Source of the DNA: an uncultured Microcaldota archaeon
GTDB taxonomy: Archaea; Micrarchaeota; Micrarchaeia; Anstonellales; Bilamarchaeaceae
Direction: 5' to 3'
Length of the DNA: 64,000 nucleotides
Assembly (NCBI GenBank): GCA_903828955.1
Contig: CAIKOA010000006.1
Location: 1-64,000 of the forward strand
Part shown: positions 47,407-56,093 of the stretch, piece after piece
How positions within the stretch are numbered: position 1 is the stretch's first letter
Layout of the letters: every line of letters begins with the position of its first letter
Position numbers and translations under genes: made by a program
The notes under the pieces: generated by a model
What the model saw: only the letters and a program-made list of their open reading frames with translations
Told to the model about the DNA's origin: nothing
The model's database searches: none

Positions 47407-47853
47407 ATGAAAGGACAAGTTTCGACTGAATATCTGGTCATCCTGGCCGTTGTGCTCGTAGTGGCACTGGTCGTGGTGTACCTAGTAGGGGGTTTCTCCG
47501 GGCTCGGCGCGGGTTCGCTTGAAACGCAGAGCAAGAGCTATTGGGGCTCTACCTCTCCGTTTGCGGTCACGACCGTGCGTGTGGCAGGCACCAACATGGA
47601 GCTGCAGATGGCCAACAATGACCTCGAGCAGCTCATCCTGACGGACATCTCGATAAACGGGGCATCCGTCTATACCGGCACCAGCACCTTCACAAGCGGC
47701 GAGAGCAAGGTCATAAACGCGACAATTGCGGCCGACTGCGGAAATGCAGGGGTTCCCTACACCTATAACAACGTAGTGATTACCTACACAAAGGGCGGAA
47801 TCTCCGGGATTAAGCAGTCTGGGAACAAGCCCTTAGTGGGCAAGTGCTCCTGA
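47407..47853 (+). CDS. Type IV pilin-like protein (candidate major pilin)
   Basis: MKGQVSTEYLVILAVVLVVALVVVYLVGGF class III signal; own upstream TATA-like tatatttaa. Confidence 0.8.
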   Translation: MKGQVSTEYLVILAVVLVVALVVVYLVGGFSGLGAGSLETQSKSYWGSTSPFAVTTVRVAGTNMELQMANNDLEQLILTDISINGASVYTGTSTFTSGESKVINATIAADCGNAGVPYTYNNVVITYTKGGISGIKQSGNKPLVGKCS

Positions 47854-47995
47854 ATTGTTTTTTCTTTTCCTTTTTTTATTTTTAATTTTCTAATTCCCTG
47901 CCACCAGTTGATCCTTTATCCTAACTTTGGACATGCCTTCAAAATTAGCTGTTTTTAGCGATATGCCCTTTCCGGGCAGAGAAGAAGTTCCACTT

Positions 47996-48574
47996 CTAGA
48001 GAAAAGCCCCAAATAGCGTTATATCCAGCTTTCCGGGCTTTATTATGAACGTCTTCACTCCGGCCGCAACCCCTGCCTCCTTGTCCCAGAAGCCGTCCCC
48101 GGTCATGAAGGTTTTGTTTTTGGGCATTTTGAACTCCTTCATAAGCGAGATGAGCATATCCGGAGAAGGCTTTGGATGTAAAACCGAATCCCTTCCCCTA
48201 ATCGCATCAACCGGAATATGCCCGGCCTCAACAACCTCTTTTATGGAAATTGTATTGTTATTGGAAGAAATCGCAACCTCGTGCCCCATCTTTCGTAGTG
48301 CAGCAAGAGTGGGAACGGTTGAAGGATACACAACAAAGTTCTTCTTCTGGATGCATTCCTTCTCATATTTCCTGAAAATCTGGTCTATGTGCGCCTTCCT
48401 TTCCGGGGTATTCCCAACCAGATTCGAAAGCGGGACAATGTGCATGGAATTGTCCAATTCCATTCCCTGCGCTTTTCCATACTGGAAAACCTCTTCCTTC
48501 ACCCCAGTATCCCAAGGGATCCCCCGCAGTTCCGCAAGAGTAGAATCAAAATCGAATACAAATAGCATAGGCAT
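47996..48574 (-). CDS. HAD-superfamily hydrolase
   Basis: MPMLFVFDFDSTLAEL, AISSNN, MTGDGFWDKEAGVAAG; ORF upstream extension overlaps tRNA-Cys so internal start chosen. Confidence 0.85.
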   Translation of the reverse strand: MPMLFVFDFDSTLAELRGIPWDTGVKEEVFQYGKAQGMELDNSMHIVPLSNLVGNTPERKAHIDQIFRKYEKECIQKKNFVVYPSTVPTLAALRKMGHEVAISSNNNTISIKEVVEAGHIPVDAIRGRDSVLHPKPSPDMLISLMKEFKMPKNKTFMTGDGFWDKEAGVAAGVKTFIIKPGKLDITLFGAFL

Positions 48575-48601
48575 TCCCAATCCAGTACAAACTTCAGAAA
48601 A

Positions 48602-48672
48602 AGCCGAGATAGGGAATCGAACCCCACTATCCCGGTCTGCAGCCGGGTGCATAGCCACTCTGCCATCTCGGC
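48602..48672 (-). tRNA. tRNA-Cys(GCA)
   Basis: GCCGAGA/TCTCGGC acceptor; anticodon arm CCCGG-CTGCAGA-CCGGG. Confidence 0.92.
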
Positions 48673-48714
48673 ACCTAAACTGGAAATAAAATATCAAAGA
48701 AAGAATTTAAGGAG

Positions 48715-49743
48715 TTACTGCTTGTTCAGGAAAGAAGCGAAGTCCCTCCTCTTCCTTCCCTTCCAGTTTCCCTTGTGGTAGGCGTAAGAAGCCATTATGG
48801 GCATCCCGATCGTCGCTTCGCAGTAAACCATCTGCTCATTCCCCTGGTCTACCTTTCCCCAGGAGTTCGCCTCTTTCAATGTGGAGCCTGAAAGCGCGCC
48901 ATCACGTTCATCCGCAACCGTAAGCTGGATTGCATACTTGTGCATAGGAGCTTCTTTTCCAAGAATATCCGTAGCGACTACCGTATCCTGCGTAAAGTTC
49001 TTCGGAACCCCGCCTCCAATCATTAAAATTCCGGTTTCCTTCGCCTCCAATTTAACTTTGGTAAGCTCAAGGAAATCCTTCGCCGAATCAAGCGAAACAT
49101 GCTTCTTCGGGTTGTGCCACTGGTGGTAAAGCAATCCAAAGCCCGCAGAGCAGTCCGAGAACGCAGGCACGAATATGGGCACTCCGTGCTTGTATGCGGA
49201 ATAAACCACCGAAGTGCGCTTAGGCCCGCCGTTCTTCTCAAGGTACTTTCCCATCTCAAAAATAAATTCCCTTGAAGAATAGGGTTTAGGCTCAAGCGAA
49301 TCCGCAATCTTCGCAGTCGTCATGTCGCAGATTCGGAGCTCGTCTTCGTCTATATAAGTATCATAAATCCTGTCTATGTGCTTCACGCGCAGATCATTGT
49401 CATCAACCATCGGAGTCCCCTTGTAGTGCTTGAATCCAAGGGCCTCAAAGAAGTCCTGGTCAACCATTATTGCGCCAGTGGAAACAATCGCATCCACCAT
49501 ATTGTTCTCAACCATGTCCACTACAACGTCCTTCAACCCGGCGGAAAATAGCGAGCCCGCAAGGCAAAGGATTACCGAGCAATCTTTATCCGCAAGCATC
49601 TGGTCGTAGATTTTTGCGGCGCGCGCCAGATTCCGTGCCTGGAACGCCATATTGGAGAAATCCTCAACCATCGCAACCGTATTGTATTTCTTTATGTCAA
49701 TGTGCTTTATTTCCTTGCTCAAATATTCTTTTTTAGAATTCAT
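48715..49743 (-). CDS. dys: Deoxyhypusine synthase
   Basis: CLAGSLFSAGLKDVVVDMVENNMVDAIVSTGA; PIFVPAFSDCSAGFGL; GGGVPKNF. Confidence 0.93.
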   Translation of the reverse strand: MNSKKEYLSKEIKHIDIKKYNTVAMVEDFSNMAFQARNLARAAKIYDQMLADKDCSVILCLAGSLFSAGLKDVVVDMVENNMVDAIVSTGAIMVDQDFFEALGFKHYKGTPMVDDNDLRVKHIDRIYDTYIDEDELRICDMTTAKIADSLEPKPYSSREFIFEMGKYLEKNGGPKRTSVVYSAYKHGVPIFVPAFSDCSAGFGLLYHQWHNPKKHVSLDSAKDFLELTKVKLEAKETGILMIGGGVPKNFTQDTVVATDILGKEAPMHKYAIQLTVADERDGALSGSTLKEANSWGKVDQGNEQMVYCEATIGMPIMASYAYHKGNWKGRKRRDFASFLNKQ

Positions 49744-49797
49744 AGGGATAAAGATATTTCGAAGTCTTTTTATGTTTTGTTTTTCTTAAGTTCCCTT

Positions 49798-50307
49798 ATG
49801 AAGGCAATTTTTGCCCTTTTCGGGCTTTTCCTGATATTTGCGGGGATTTCCTTTGCAGAGGACAACGTCACAAACTATACGCACTACTGCTTTCGCACCT
49901 GCTGCCTGGATGCGGATGCGATCTACAGCGAAGGGCCCCCCCAGAAATGCACAAACCCCGGGCCGGATTTCGAACAAAGCCAGCAAAGGTGCATGGAAAG
50001 ATGCATGCACGATTTAGGCTTCTATTACAATGGAAGCGATTACATCCCCCCAGGCATCTCCAGCCCGCCTCCTGAAGAAAATGCAAGTGCGCAAGTCCAG
50101 CCAAATGAAAGCGCCCTTCCTAAAGAAGAGCCTCTTTTACCAGCCAATGTTTCCGCCCCAGAGCCCATCCCTTCCAATTTGAGCAGCGTGCCGCTTCCAC
50201 AAAAAGGCGATTACCCGGAGAAGGAAAAAACAGGGGGCCTCTGCACTTTAGGTTTTGCGCTTTTATTTCCACTGTTCTTCCGAAAATATGGCACCAATAA
50301 TATTTAG
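49798..50307 (+). CDS. Exported Cys-rich protein with C-terminal TM, related in pattern to 4497..4826
   Basis: Signal peptide MKAIFALFGLFLIFAGISFA; CFRTCC...C...CMERC; C-terminal LCTLGFALLFPLFFRKYG. Confidence 0.65.
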   Translation: MKAIFALFGLFLIFAGISFAEDNVTNYTHYCFRTCCLDADAIYSEGPPQKCTNPGPDFEQSQQRCMERCMHDLGFYYNGSDYIPPGISSPPPEENASAQVQPNESALPKEEPLLPANVSAPEPIPSNLSSVPLPQKGDYPEKEKTGGLCTLGFALLFPLFFRKYGTNNI

Positions 50308-50327
50308 ATAAATCGCAAGAAGCAGAA

Positions 50328-50392
50328 GGAACCTCTAAGGGTTTTTGGATACCCGTTTTTGCCGTGAATAATACAGGCAGCCAAAAACGGGA
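50328..50392 (-). repeat. tRNA-3'-abutting repeat, copy A
   Basis: ggaacctctaagggtttttggatacccgtttttgccgtgaataatacaggcagccaaaaacggga; similar to 56094..56203. Confidence 0.65.
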
Positions 50393-50427
50393 CGGGCTTG
50401 GGGGGATTTGAACCCCCGGCCTCCGGA
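50393..50427 (-). other. Orphan 3' half of a tRNA-Lys-like gene (T-arm plus 3' acceptor strand only)
   Basis: 35 nt matching the intact tRNA-Lys 50569..50603 with one mismatch; no matching 5' GGGCTTG half found in the window. Confidence 0.8.
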
Positions 50428-50462
50428 CACCAGGCAAGGGGGGGCGTCCCCCTCGCCTAGTG
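50428..50462 (-). ncRNA. 15-bp hairpin directly 5' of the orphan tRNA half
   Basis: Minus strand: CACTAGGCGAGGGGG-loop-CCCCCTTGCCTGGTG; two non-WC positions are G-U on the minus strand only. Confidence 0.6.
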
Positions 50463-50568
50463 GAACCTACTCCCCCTCAACTTCGGATGCCATTCTTCAT
50501 TCTGTCTAAGCGGCGCATGGTTCTGATGCAACATGCGAAATCCAAAAATACAAATTCAGGAATAGAAT

Positions 50569-50643
50569 CGGGCTTGGGGGGATTTGAACCCCCGGCCTAC
50601 GGATTAAAAGTCCGCCGCTCTGACCAAGCTGAGCTACAAGCCC
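50569..50643 (-). tRNA. tRNA-Lys(TTT)
   Basis: GGGCTTG/CAAGCCC acceptor; loop CTTTTAA; T-arm GGGGG-TTCAAAT-CCCCC. Confidence 0.93.
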
Positions 50644-50701
50644 GTAAAAAGTGCAGCTATATTAGGATAGCATAAAGGATAAAAAGCACTCTCCTTCCCT
50701 T

Positions 50702-51478
50702 TCAGTATTTCTCTATCTCCGCCCCATACTCCTTTGCAAGCGCCTCAACAATATCTTTCTGCCATCTATTGGTGCCCTTCTTCTCTATCAAAATCCCCTG
50801 CGTCTTCTCCGCGCTTTTCTCCATTGCCTGCTTGAAAGTATCCATCTTCAGCGTTTCAATATGGTATTTCGGGAGAATGTGCCCGGCAGCCCTCTCTTCG
50901 CGCAAGCCCATCTTCGTAAATTCCTGCGAATAGTGCCCGCCCCCAATGCAGAAGTAAGTTTCAAAGGAAGCATCCGATTCCAGCATCCTCATCACCGCCT
51001 CCGCAACGATTTTAGCGGCAGTCAGATTCACCCATTCCTTTTCAGAGCTCCCGATTTCCACATACATTATGGGTGCGGAGCAGGTCGGCCCGTGGTGGTC
51101 CACCTCCATGTTCACGTTCCAGCCAAGCCCATATTTCCTGTTCCCATCATCCAGCCCAAGGAGAACCTCCTTCATTTTGGAAGCCCAGACCGTATTCAGG
51201 GTGCGCGGAACCCCGCCTAATTCCGCCTTATCCCAGTTCCCGGGCACATGCACCGTTAAAGTAGGATATTCCTTCTCGCTCCTGTGCGTAGAGAGCACAA
51301 CGATGCAATCCGTTTCAAATTCATAGGGGATTTCCAGCATTCCATTTACTTTTGTATCCAGAAGAAGGTGCTTCCCGTACTTCCACCCCTCCCCAGTATC
51401 TTCGGAGAACCAGTTCTCAATGAGCACCTGCGCCGGATTTCCGCTTGCAGGCACTTTTGAGCTGAAAAGCAAGTGCAT
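50702..51478 (-). CDS. dtdA: D-aminoacyl-tRNA deacylase, archaeal/plant type (DtdA)
   Basis: NMEVDHHGPTCSAPIMYVEIGSSEKEW; CIGGGHYSQEFTKM. Confidence 0.9.
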   Translation of the reverse strand: MHLLFSSKVPASGNPAQVLIENWFSEDTGEGWKYGKHLLLDTKVNGMLEIPYEFETDCIVVLSTHRSEKEYPTLTVHVPGNWDKAELGGVPRTLNTVWASKMKEVLLGLDDGNRKYGLGWNVNMEVDHHGPTCSAPIMYVEIGSSEKEWVNLTAAKIVAEAVMRMLESDASFETYFCIGGGHYSQEFTKMGLREERAAGHILPKYHIETLKMDTFKQAMEKSAEKTQGILIEKKGTNRWQKDIVEALAKEYGAEIEKY

Positions 51479-51580
51479 ATGTTAAAACCCGCCAAAACAA
51501 TTATAATAACGTTAGCGCCCATCTATATTTATATGATGGGGAAGTTCGCAGCATATTTCTACTTCAGGGGTGGCTTCTAG

Positions 51581-51874
51581 ATGGACGACCGCCCGGATTA
51601 CGTAATCCTCGCCCCATGCACTACCGCGCGCACAATGGAGATGCGCACAAAGAACAAAATCAGCCTTTCAAAATCCGAAGCCGAGCTTGCAAAGGATCAT
51701 GAAGTTCTTGCAAGGACCCCGGTATTCCTCTCCTTTTTGCACGGAGGGAAGCAATTCTCCCTCTTTGAAAGCGGAAAAATCGTAATCAAGGACTCTGATG
51801 CAAAGGAAGGGAAACCCCTTCTGGTTGAGGTTTTCGAATTGCTTAAAGGGAGGGGATGCTTTGCTGAAGGTTGA
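51581..51874 (+). CDS. Small conserved-looking protein, possible TBP-repeat-like half-domain
   Basis: LFESGKIVIKDSDAKEGKPLLVEVFELLK resembles a TBP-type repeat; weak. Confidence 0.45.
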   Translation: MDDRPDYVILAPCTTARTMEMRTKNKISLSKSEAELAKDHEVLARTPVFLSFLHGGKQFSLFESGKIVIKDSDAKEGKPLLVEVFELLKGRGCFAEG

Positions 51875-52514
51875 TTTCCACGTGCATACCACCTATTCAG
51901 GAGATGCGCTCATCCCCGCAAAATCCCTGATAAAAATGGCAAAACTCCATTTCATTGTCCCCGCAATCACCGACCACTGGTCAATGGGCGCGATCCCCGA
52001 ATTCGAACGCGCAAAAATCCCATTCATCCCGGGCGAAGAACTCCGCGTTGTTCTCCCGGACGGAAGGTTTTCAGATTTAATTGGCTATTTCCTTACAGAA
52101 GAAATCCCGAAAGGAATTCCTTTCGAGGAAGGTTTAGACCTGATAAAAGAGCAGGGGGGGATTTCCTGCGCCCCGCACCCCTTCGATGTGATGCGCGACG
52201 GAATGGGGAATCCGAAATTTCTCAAAAAGGTCCAACTGATCGAAGTTTTCAATGCGCATGCGCTTCCCCGTTTTGACAATCAGGCAGAGGAGTTTGCAAA
52301 CAAGGAAAAAAAGCTGAAAACCGCAGGGAGCGATGCGCACTTCCTCCATGAATTCGGCCCCACTTACGTGGAATTAGACCTCACCCCGGACGAATTGGAG
52401 CCCAAAGCGGTCCTGAAAGCCCTCAAGAATGGAAAAATAGTCGGAAAAAGAAGCTCAAAAATACGCAGAGCAGTGCACCGGATCGGTTCCGCTTTCCTAA
52501 AACCATTCATCTGA
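51861..52514 (+). CDS. PHP-domain metal-dependent phosphoesterase
   Basis: VDFHVHTTYSGDA, ITDHWSM, CAPHPFD, GSDAHFL; TTG start inferred because no nearby ATG in frame. Confidence 0.85.
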   Translation: MLKVDFHVHTTYSGDALIPAKSLIKMAKLHFIVPAITDHWSMGAIPEFERAKIPFIPGEELRVVLPDGRFSDLIGYFLTEEIPKGIPFEEGLDLIKEQGGISCAPHPFDVMRDGMGNPKFLKKVQLIEVFNAHALPRFDNQAEEFANKEKKLKTAGSDAHFLHEFGPTYVELDLTPDELEPKAVLKALKNGKIVGKRSSKIRRAVHRIGSAFLKPFI

Positions 52515-52525
52515 ACAAGCGAAAT

Positions 52526-53572
52526 TCAGAACCACTTGTCCAGCGTTCTCTGGGTGGAGTGCTCCTTAATCACCCCTTCCATCTCAGTGAGTATCTTCTC
52601 CACTCTTTCATGGGAGAAATCGTGCTCATCCACAAGCAATTTTATCACGGAAGCAGAGTCCATCGTCCCCCATTGCAGTTTTCCCGCTTTCTCCGTAGGC
52701 GGGTTCAGGAAGAACCTGAACACCTCTTCCGCATTCTCAGGAAATTCCTCCCCGTATTTTCCCTTTACGAATTCCGAAACCTTCTCAAGGGTTTTGTGTT
52801 CCTTCACAATTTTCAATCCGGTTTTCGGCCCAACTCCTCGAATCCCATCGTTGAAGTCCGTTCCGCAGAGCATTCCAACAACTATTAGTTCTTCCCTGCT
52901 CACTCCAAGTGCAGAAAGCGTTTCCTCCAGTTCAATTCTTTCCGGCTCCACCGTTATGTATCTATTCTGCCGGGGCACCTTCCTTTTTCCAGTAATTGAT
53001 AAGTTCCTAAGAAGCACTGGAGACCCAAAAAGAAGCGAATCGTAATCCTGCGACGCGGACGCATAGCAAAGCCCTTCCCGGACTAAAAAAGCCGCTTCCG
53101 CCTCCCCTTCGCTTGGGGCCTGAACCCATGGAATTCCCATCCCGGAAAGAAGCCGTTTACTCTCCTCAACCATTTCCGAAGTTAATCTGGAGGTCGCCTG
53201 CGCATACACCTTCGCATCCTCCATCCTTTCCTCTGCGACCGCCTTCTCCCATTTCAATTCAGCATCCTTCTTCACATCCATTCTTGCCTGGATGGTTTTT
53301 TCCTTAAGTTTAGGCGGCTTCCCATCAAATACGTAAACCGGCTTCAAACCGGTGGAAGAAAGCTTTGCAGTCCTATAAAATAACCCGGATAAATGCCCGG
53401 TGACCCTTCCCTTAAAATCTTTCAAAGGCGTTCCGTCCTCCTGCCGTATAGAAGCAAGAAACTGGTAAAGCATATTCATTGCATCAATCGCAATCGGCTT
53501 TCCCGAAAGCTCCTCAATCGAAAGTTTATGCTTTACCGCAAGGTCCCCAAGGTCTACTCCCAAACCGCTCAA
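52526..53572 (-). CDS. fen: Flap endonuclease 1
   Basis: IAIDAMNMLYQFLASI, YVFDGKPPKLK, APSEGEAEAAFLV, ASQDYDSLLFGS, GTDFNDGIRGVGPKTGLKIV; C-terminal QRTLDKWF PIP-like box. Confidence 0.95.
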   Translation of the reverse strand: MSGLGVDLGDLAVKHKLSIEELSGKPIAIDAMNMLYQFLASIRQEDGTPLKDFKGRVTGHLSGLFYRTAKLSSTGLKPVYVFDGKPPKLKEKTIQARMDVKKDAELKWEKAVAEERMEDAKVYAQATSRLTSEMVEESKRLLSGMGIPWVQAPSEGEAEAAFLVREGLCYASASQDYDSLLFGSPVLLRNLSITGKRKVPRQNRYITVEPERIELEETLSALGVSREELIVVGMLCGTDFNDGIRGVGPKTGLKIVKEHKTLEKVSEFVKGKYGEEFPENAEEVFRFFLNPPTEKAGKLQWGTMDSASVIKLLVDEHDFSHERVEKILTEMEGVIKEHSTQRTLDKWF

Positions 53573-54069
53573 CCCTTTTTATCCTTCTTCTTATTCTGCA
53601 TCTCCAGCATATCCAATAAACTCATGTCGCCCGTTCCTTTTTTTGCAATGGCAGCACCAATGCCTTCCTCCTCTTTCTCTACGAGCCTTATCCCGAGCGC
53701 CTTCTCAATTTTTTTTGCAAGCTCAATGGAAGGCCTCGTCCCTTCCCTCTCAATCATGTCCAGGTAGTTCGCCTTCTGGCTTATCTGCCGTGCAAAATCC
53801 TCAATTTTAAGCCCCTTCCTCTCCCTTGCGGTCTTTATCCGCATTCCGTAGCCTTCCACAAGGTCTTCCTCTGCCCGGGGCGCCCTTGGAGCATGAGCCC
53901 TTATCTCCCGGTGAGCCCCCTTTGCCCCGGAACCCTTTTCCTCCCCTTCTTCCTCCAGTGCCAGAAGTATCTTTCCGTGGTATGCGCACCCTTTGCACGC
54001 AGCCATCCTTGCGCCCTCAACCTGTATTATGAACGAAGCATCCTTCTTCCCACAAATATCGCAGTCCAT
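53569..54069 (-). CDS. MBF1-like transcription factor (zinc finger plus HTH_3)
   Basis: MDCDICGKKD...CKGCA; HTH RIKTARERKGLKIEDFARQISQKANYLDMIERE. Confidence 0.88.
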   Translation of the reverse strand: MDCDICGKKDASFIIQVEGARMAACKGCAYHGKILLALEEEGEEKGSGAKGAHREIRAHAPRAPRAEEDLVEGYGMRIKTARERKGLKIEDFARQISQKANYLDMIEREGTRPSIELAKKIEKALGIRLVEKEEEGIGAAIAKKGTGDMSLLDMLEMQNKKKDKKG

Positions 54070-54124
54070 GATGGAAGAATTCCAGCAATCTATTTTTATA
54101 TTATTAGTGTAAATCTCCCCCCAT

Positions 54125-55492
54125 ATGGGTGACCTTAGGAAGCCTCTTGCGCTTTTAGGGCTCGTGCTGCTCGTCTTTGCGGCAATCTACTTGCTGATAG
54201 GCGCAAATATGTCTGCCCCGGCCAAATTCCTTGCCGCCTTGGCAATTCTCGCAATTTCCGCAGAAGGGGTCTCCCGCCTCACCGGCCTGCGTTCCGAATG
54301 GGGGATAATCCTCCTCCGCACGAAAAAGGGAATGCAAATCATAAAGGACGTTGCAAAACACGAAGAGCTCTGGAAACTCTTTGCGGATATTGGAATCGGC
54401 CTCTCATTCGGATTGCTCGGCTTCTTTGCAATAAAAAGAAGCGTTCTCGGAAGAATAGGGGTCCTCATCGTTTCTTCGGTTCTCCTCACAATCCTGCTCG
54501 CAGTGGTATTCCCGTTCGTGCTCCCATTCCTTTCAATTTCCTTTGGAATCGCGGTAGGCAATGCAGGAAACGGCTCCGCAGGCACCGCAATGCACGTGAT
54601 GGATGGCTGGATTCTCGTCGGATTGATCTACCTGGGAGGAATTACTACGATGGTAACCATGTCCCTGGTAATTTATGCAGGCACAATTCTCTTTGCATTC
54701 GTAAATGCGGTTTTCCTTGGAAACGGGGTGGTTTCCAATACTTCCCCGGGAGTGACCCTTCTTCTCCCAGGAATAAACCTTCCGCTAGTGGAAGGAATAA
54801 TCGCCCTCTTCATAATTTTGCTTGTGCATGAAGGCTCGCATGCGATACTTTCCGTAATCGGAAAAGTTCCGCTCATTTCTTCCGGAATTGCGCTTTTTGG
54901 AGTAATCCCGGTAGGCGCATTCGTAGAGCCCGATGAGAAGCGGCTCGCGGCCAAATCCACGGAGGTGCAAACCCGCGTAATCGTCGCAGGCTCCACCGCA
55001 AACCTTCTTGCATCCCTCGCCTTCTTCATCCTTCTCCTCGCCTTCGTATACCTTAGCGGCCCATTCCGCATCCACGGCTGGGAAGTAGTGAGCGGAATGC
55101 AGAACGGGACGATAATCACTTCAATAAACGGAATTCCTGTAGAAACCGGAAACATAACGCTCGAGCCCAATTCCACCGCCCTTGTGCAAACCAATTATGG
55201 AGAAATTAAAATGCCCGTAAGCGAGAAAGGCGGCCTCGGCATAACCTACATGAGGCTTTCCAGCCTCCCAATGATTCAATATGAGTTCTTCCCCTTCAAT
55301 TTCATATTCAGGGCGCTTGCGCTCACCTTCTGCCTCAATTTCATCATCGGTACCGTAAACCTCCTCCCGCTTCCCTTCTTCGACGGGTACAAATTGGTCG
55401 AATTGAACGTTCCCTGGAAAATAGTCCCGAAAATAATCATGTACGTCTGCGTTCTTGCATTCCTGATGAATCTCCTCCCCTGGCTGTTTTGA
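54125..55492 (+). CDS. M50/site-2-protease-like intramembrane metalloprotease
   Basis: LLVHEGSHAILS (HExxH), NLLPLPFFDGYKL, multiple TMs, PDZ-like insertion. Confidence 0.83.
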   Translation: MGDLRKPLALLGLVLLVFAAIYLLIGANMSAPAKFLAALAILAISAEGVSRLTGLRSEWGIILLRTKKGMQIIKDVAKHEELWKLFADIGIGLSFGLLGFFAIKRSVLGRIGVLIVSSVLLTILLAVVFPFVLPFLSISFGIAVGNAGNGSAGTAMHVMDGWILVGLIYLGGITTMVTMSLVIYAGTILFAFVNAVFLGNGVVSNTSPGVTLLLPGINLPLVEGIIALFIILLVHEGSHAILSVIGKVPLISSGIALFGVIPVGAFVEPDEKRLAAKSTEVQTRVIVAGSTANLLASLAFFILLLAFVYLSGPFRIHGWEVVSGMQNGTIITSINGIPVETGNITLEPNSTALVQTNYGEIKMPVSEKGGLGITYMRLSSLPMIQYEFFPFNFIFRALALTFCLNFIIGTVNLLPLPFFDGYKLVELNVPWKIVPKIIMYVCVLAFLMNLLPWLF

Positions 55493-55575
55493 AGGGAAAG
55501 GCAAGCCACAAAAGAACACTTTGTTTTACATTTATAAATTCTTCCACCCTTAATTCCTCTTAAAGGTGTGCAATT

Positions 55576-56061
55576 ATGGAAACCCCAACCGAAGGGCTGG
55601 ATGTGCTAATAAAGAAATTCCTTCAAACAGAAGACGCGAAGGAGCAGTGTGCAATTGCTGAAAAGATTTTCCTGCTTTCCCCGAAAGATTTCAAGGACAT
55701 GCAGGCGCTCAACCGCGCCATAAAGGAGTATTGCAAGCGATATCCTGAAGTTTCCCGCGCCCTTGAGCAATTTAGTTCAGCATACAGGAGCATACCCCCT
55801 TCCCCTGAAGGGGGAGTTACCACTTATTTAAGGAGGGAAGCGGCCTGCGCCACCCTCAGCGAAACACGCACGAGGTGGTCCCTTGAATTCAGGGAGAGAA
55901 AGATCCGCAGCCAGGACAAGGGGAAGCACGAAGACCCCAAAAGGATAGCTGCCCTCGCCATCGCCAGGATGGAGCGCATGGGAAGGATAAACGCAGGAAA
56001 CCTGACCGGAAGAAAAAGCCTTTCCTCTTACCCGCCCAGGCCATTGAAGAGGAAAAACTGA
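55576..56061 (+). CDS. Hypothetical protein
   Basis: 161-aa ORF preceded by TATA-like tttataaatt. Confidence 0.5.
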   Translation: METPTEGLDVLIKKFLQTEDAKEQCAIAEKIFLLSPKDFKDMQALNRAIKEYCKRYPEVSRALEQFSSAYRSIPPSPEGGVTTYLRREAACATLSETRTRWSLEFRERKIRSQDKGKHEDPKRIAALAIARMERMGRINAGNLTGRKSLSSYPPRPLKRKN

Positions 56062-56093
56062 GTATTTTCTTTTTTCTAGATAATTAGTTGGCC

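Noticed and set aside
50394-50580. Complete intron-bearing tRNA at 50393
   Set aside because: No sequence able to pair with the CAAGCCC acceptor strand or to form a D-arm was found between this half and the intact tRNA-Lys.
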